Source of the DNA: Trichobilharzia regenti
Taxonomy: Eukaryota; Platyhelminthes; Trematoda; Strigeidida; Schistosomatidae
Direction: 5' to 3'
Assembly (NCBI GenBank): GCA_944472135.2
Contig: OX235264.1
Location: 92,080,319-92,144,318 of the forward strand
Length of the DNA stretch: 64,000 nucleotides
Below, piece by piece: positions 63,663 to 64,000 of this stretch. Within the stretch, counting starts at the first letter, position 1, and every line of letters starts with the position of its first letter. The translations under genes were made by a program, and so were the position numbers. The notes under the pieces are model-generated. The model was given only the letters and a program-made list of their open reading frames with translations, made no database searches and had not been told where the DNA came from.

Positions 63663-64000
63663 CCTATACTGATGACCTAATTGATATAACGTTCGGGCAG
63701 AGGGAATCTGCCTTCCTTATCAGCGATAACAGAAGCACCAGATATGATTCACCGGTGTATTTTGCATCTGCCAGCAACCTGGATAGATATGAAGTGGATA
63801 CATCTATAGGTTTATTTCAAAATTCATTGACTATTTTGGGTGACAAATTACTTGAAAACTCTAAATTACATGTTACTGCTCACACGTTTGACTCTGAAAT
63901 AAGTGAAGAAACAAAAACATTACATTTTTTATGTCATGCAAGTTATTATGGCGAAATTCGGGATTTGGAGTTTGAGCCAAGGAGTGTTTGCTGTATTATT
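63663..64000 (+). CDS. Probable exon of an unidentified host gene, cut by the window edge
   Basis: After TTGTATTAATAG the frame stays open for 112 codons to the end of the window: YTDDLIDITFGQRESAFLIS, then a segment with RSTRYDSPVYFAS, NLDRYEVDTSIGLFQNSL, LHVTAHTFDSEISEETKTL and HFLCHASYYGEIRDLEFEP. Stops immediately before the AG fit an intron-exon border. Composition is balanced and not low-complexity, and no other copy is in the window, so a transposon is less likely. No Met start, so it is internal. I do not recognise the family. Confidence 0.6.

Overview
The window is eukaryotic, AT-rich and intron-rich, and I read it as a flatworm genome, most likely a blood fluke (Schistosoma). The evidence is the set of repeats: tRNA-headed SINEs carrying hammerhead ribozymes (Sm-alpha type), Penelope-like elements with GIY-YIG endonucleases, RTE- and CR1-type LINEs, a Merlin DNA transposon, BEL/Pao and CsRn1/Boudicca-like LTR elements. 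The species cannot be fixed from this sequence alone.

The only clearly identifiable host gene is a RAF-family MAP3K on the minus strand. Ten coding exons run from the ATG at 40438 down to 633, where the gene continues off the left edge. All splice sites are GT-AG and all phases agree, giving 1088 codons up to the activation loop. Order: B-Raf-specific N-terminal region, Ras-binding domain, C1 zinc finger, CR2 14-3-3 site, a very long Asn/Ser-rich linker, then the kinase domain as far as the Trp-Met before the APE motif. The linker makes it much larger than human BRAF. A second host exon is likely on the plus strand at the right edge (63663 to the end); I do not recognise its product.

The introns and flanks are packed with mobile elements. 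1-15 kb: hammerhead SINEs, a LINE with an internally deleted RT, degenerate Penelope and RTE pieces, a solo-LTR-like unit and a 50-bp minisatellite. 15-24 kb: RTE ends, tRNA-Gly SINEs, a Penelope with inverted flanks, and a palindromic SINE with a clean target duplication. 24-34 kb: RAF linker, CR2 and C1 exons with a Penelope fold-back and an intact Penelope reading frame in the large intron between them. 34-42 kb: RAF C1, RBD and first exons among LINE and SINE copies. 42-53 kb, upstream of RAF: LINE remnants, a Merlin transposon with exact ends, and repeated (TTA)-tailed units. 53-60 kb: a young gag-only BEL/Pao element nested in a large inverted repeat. 60-62 kb: a Gypsy remnant.

The most interesting non-genic signal is that two SINE families with tRNA-like heads and hammerhead or hammerhead-like modules occur repeatedly as inverted, palindromic units. 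Three of these are bounded by matching target-site duplications, so each palindrome seems to have been inserted as one piece.
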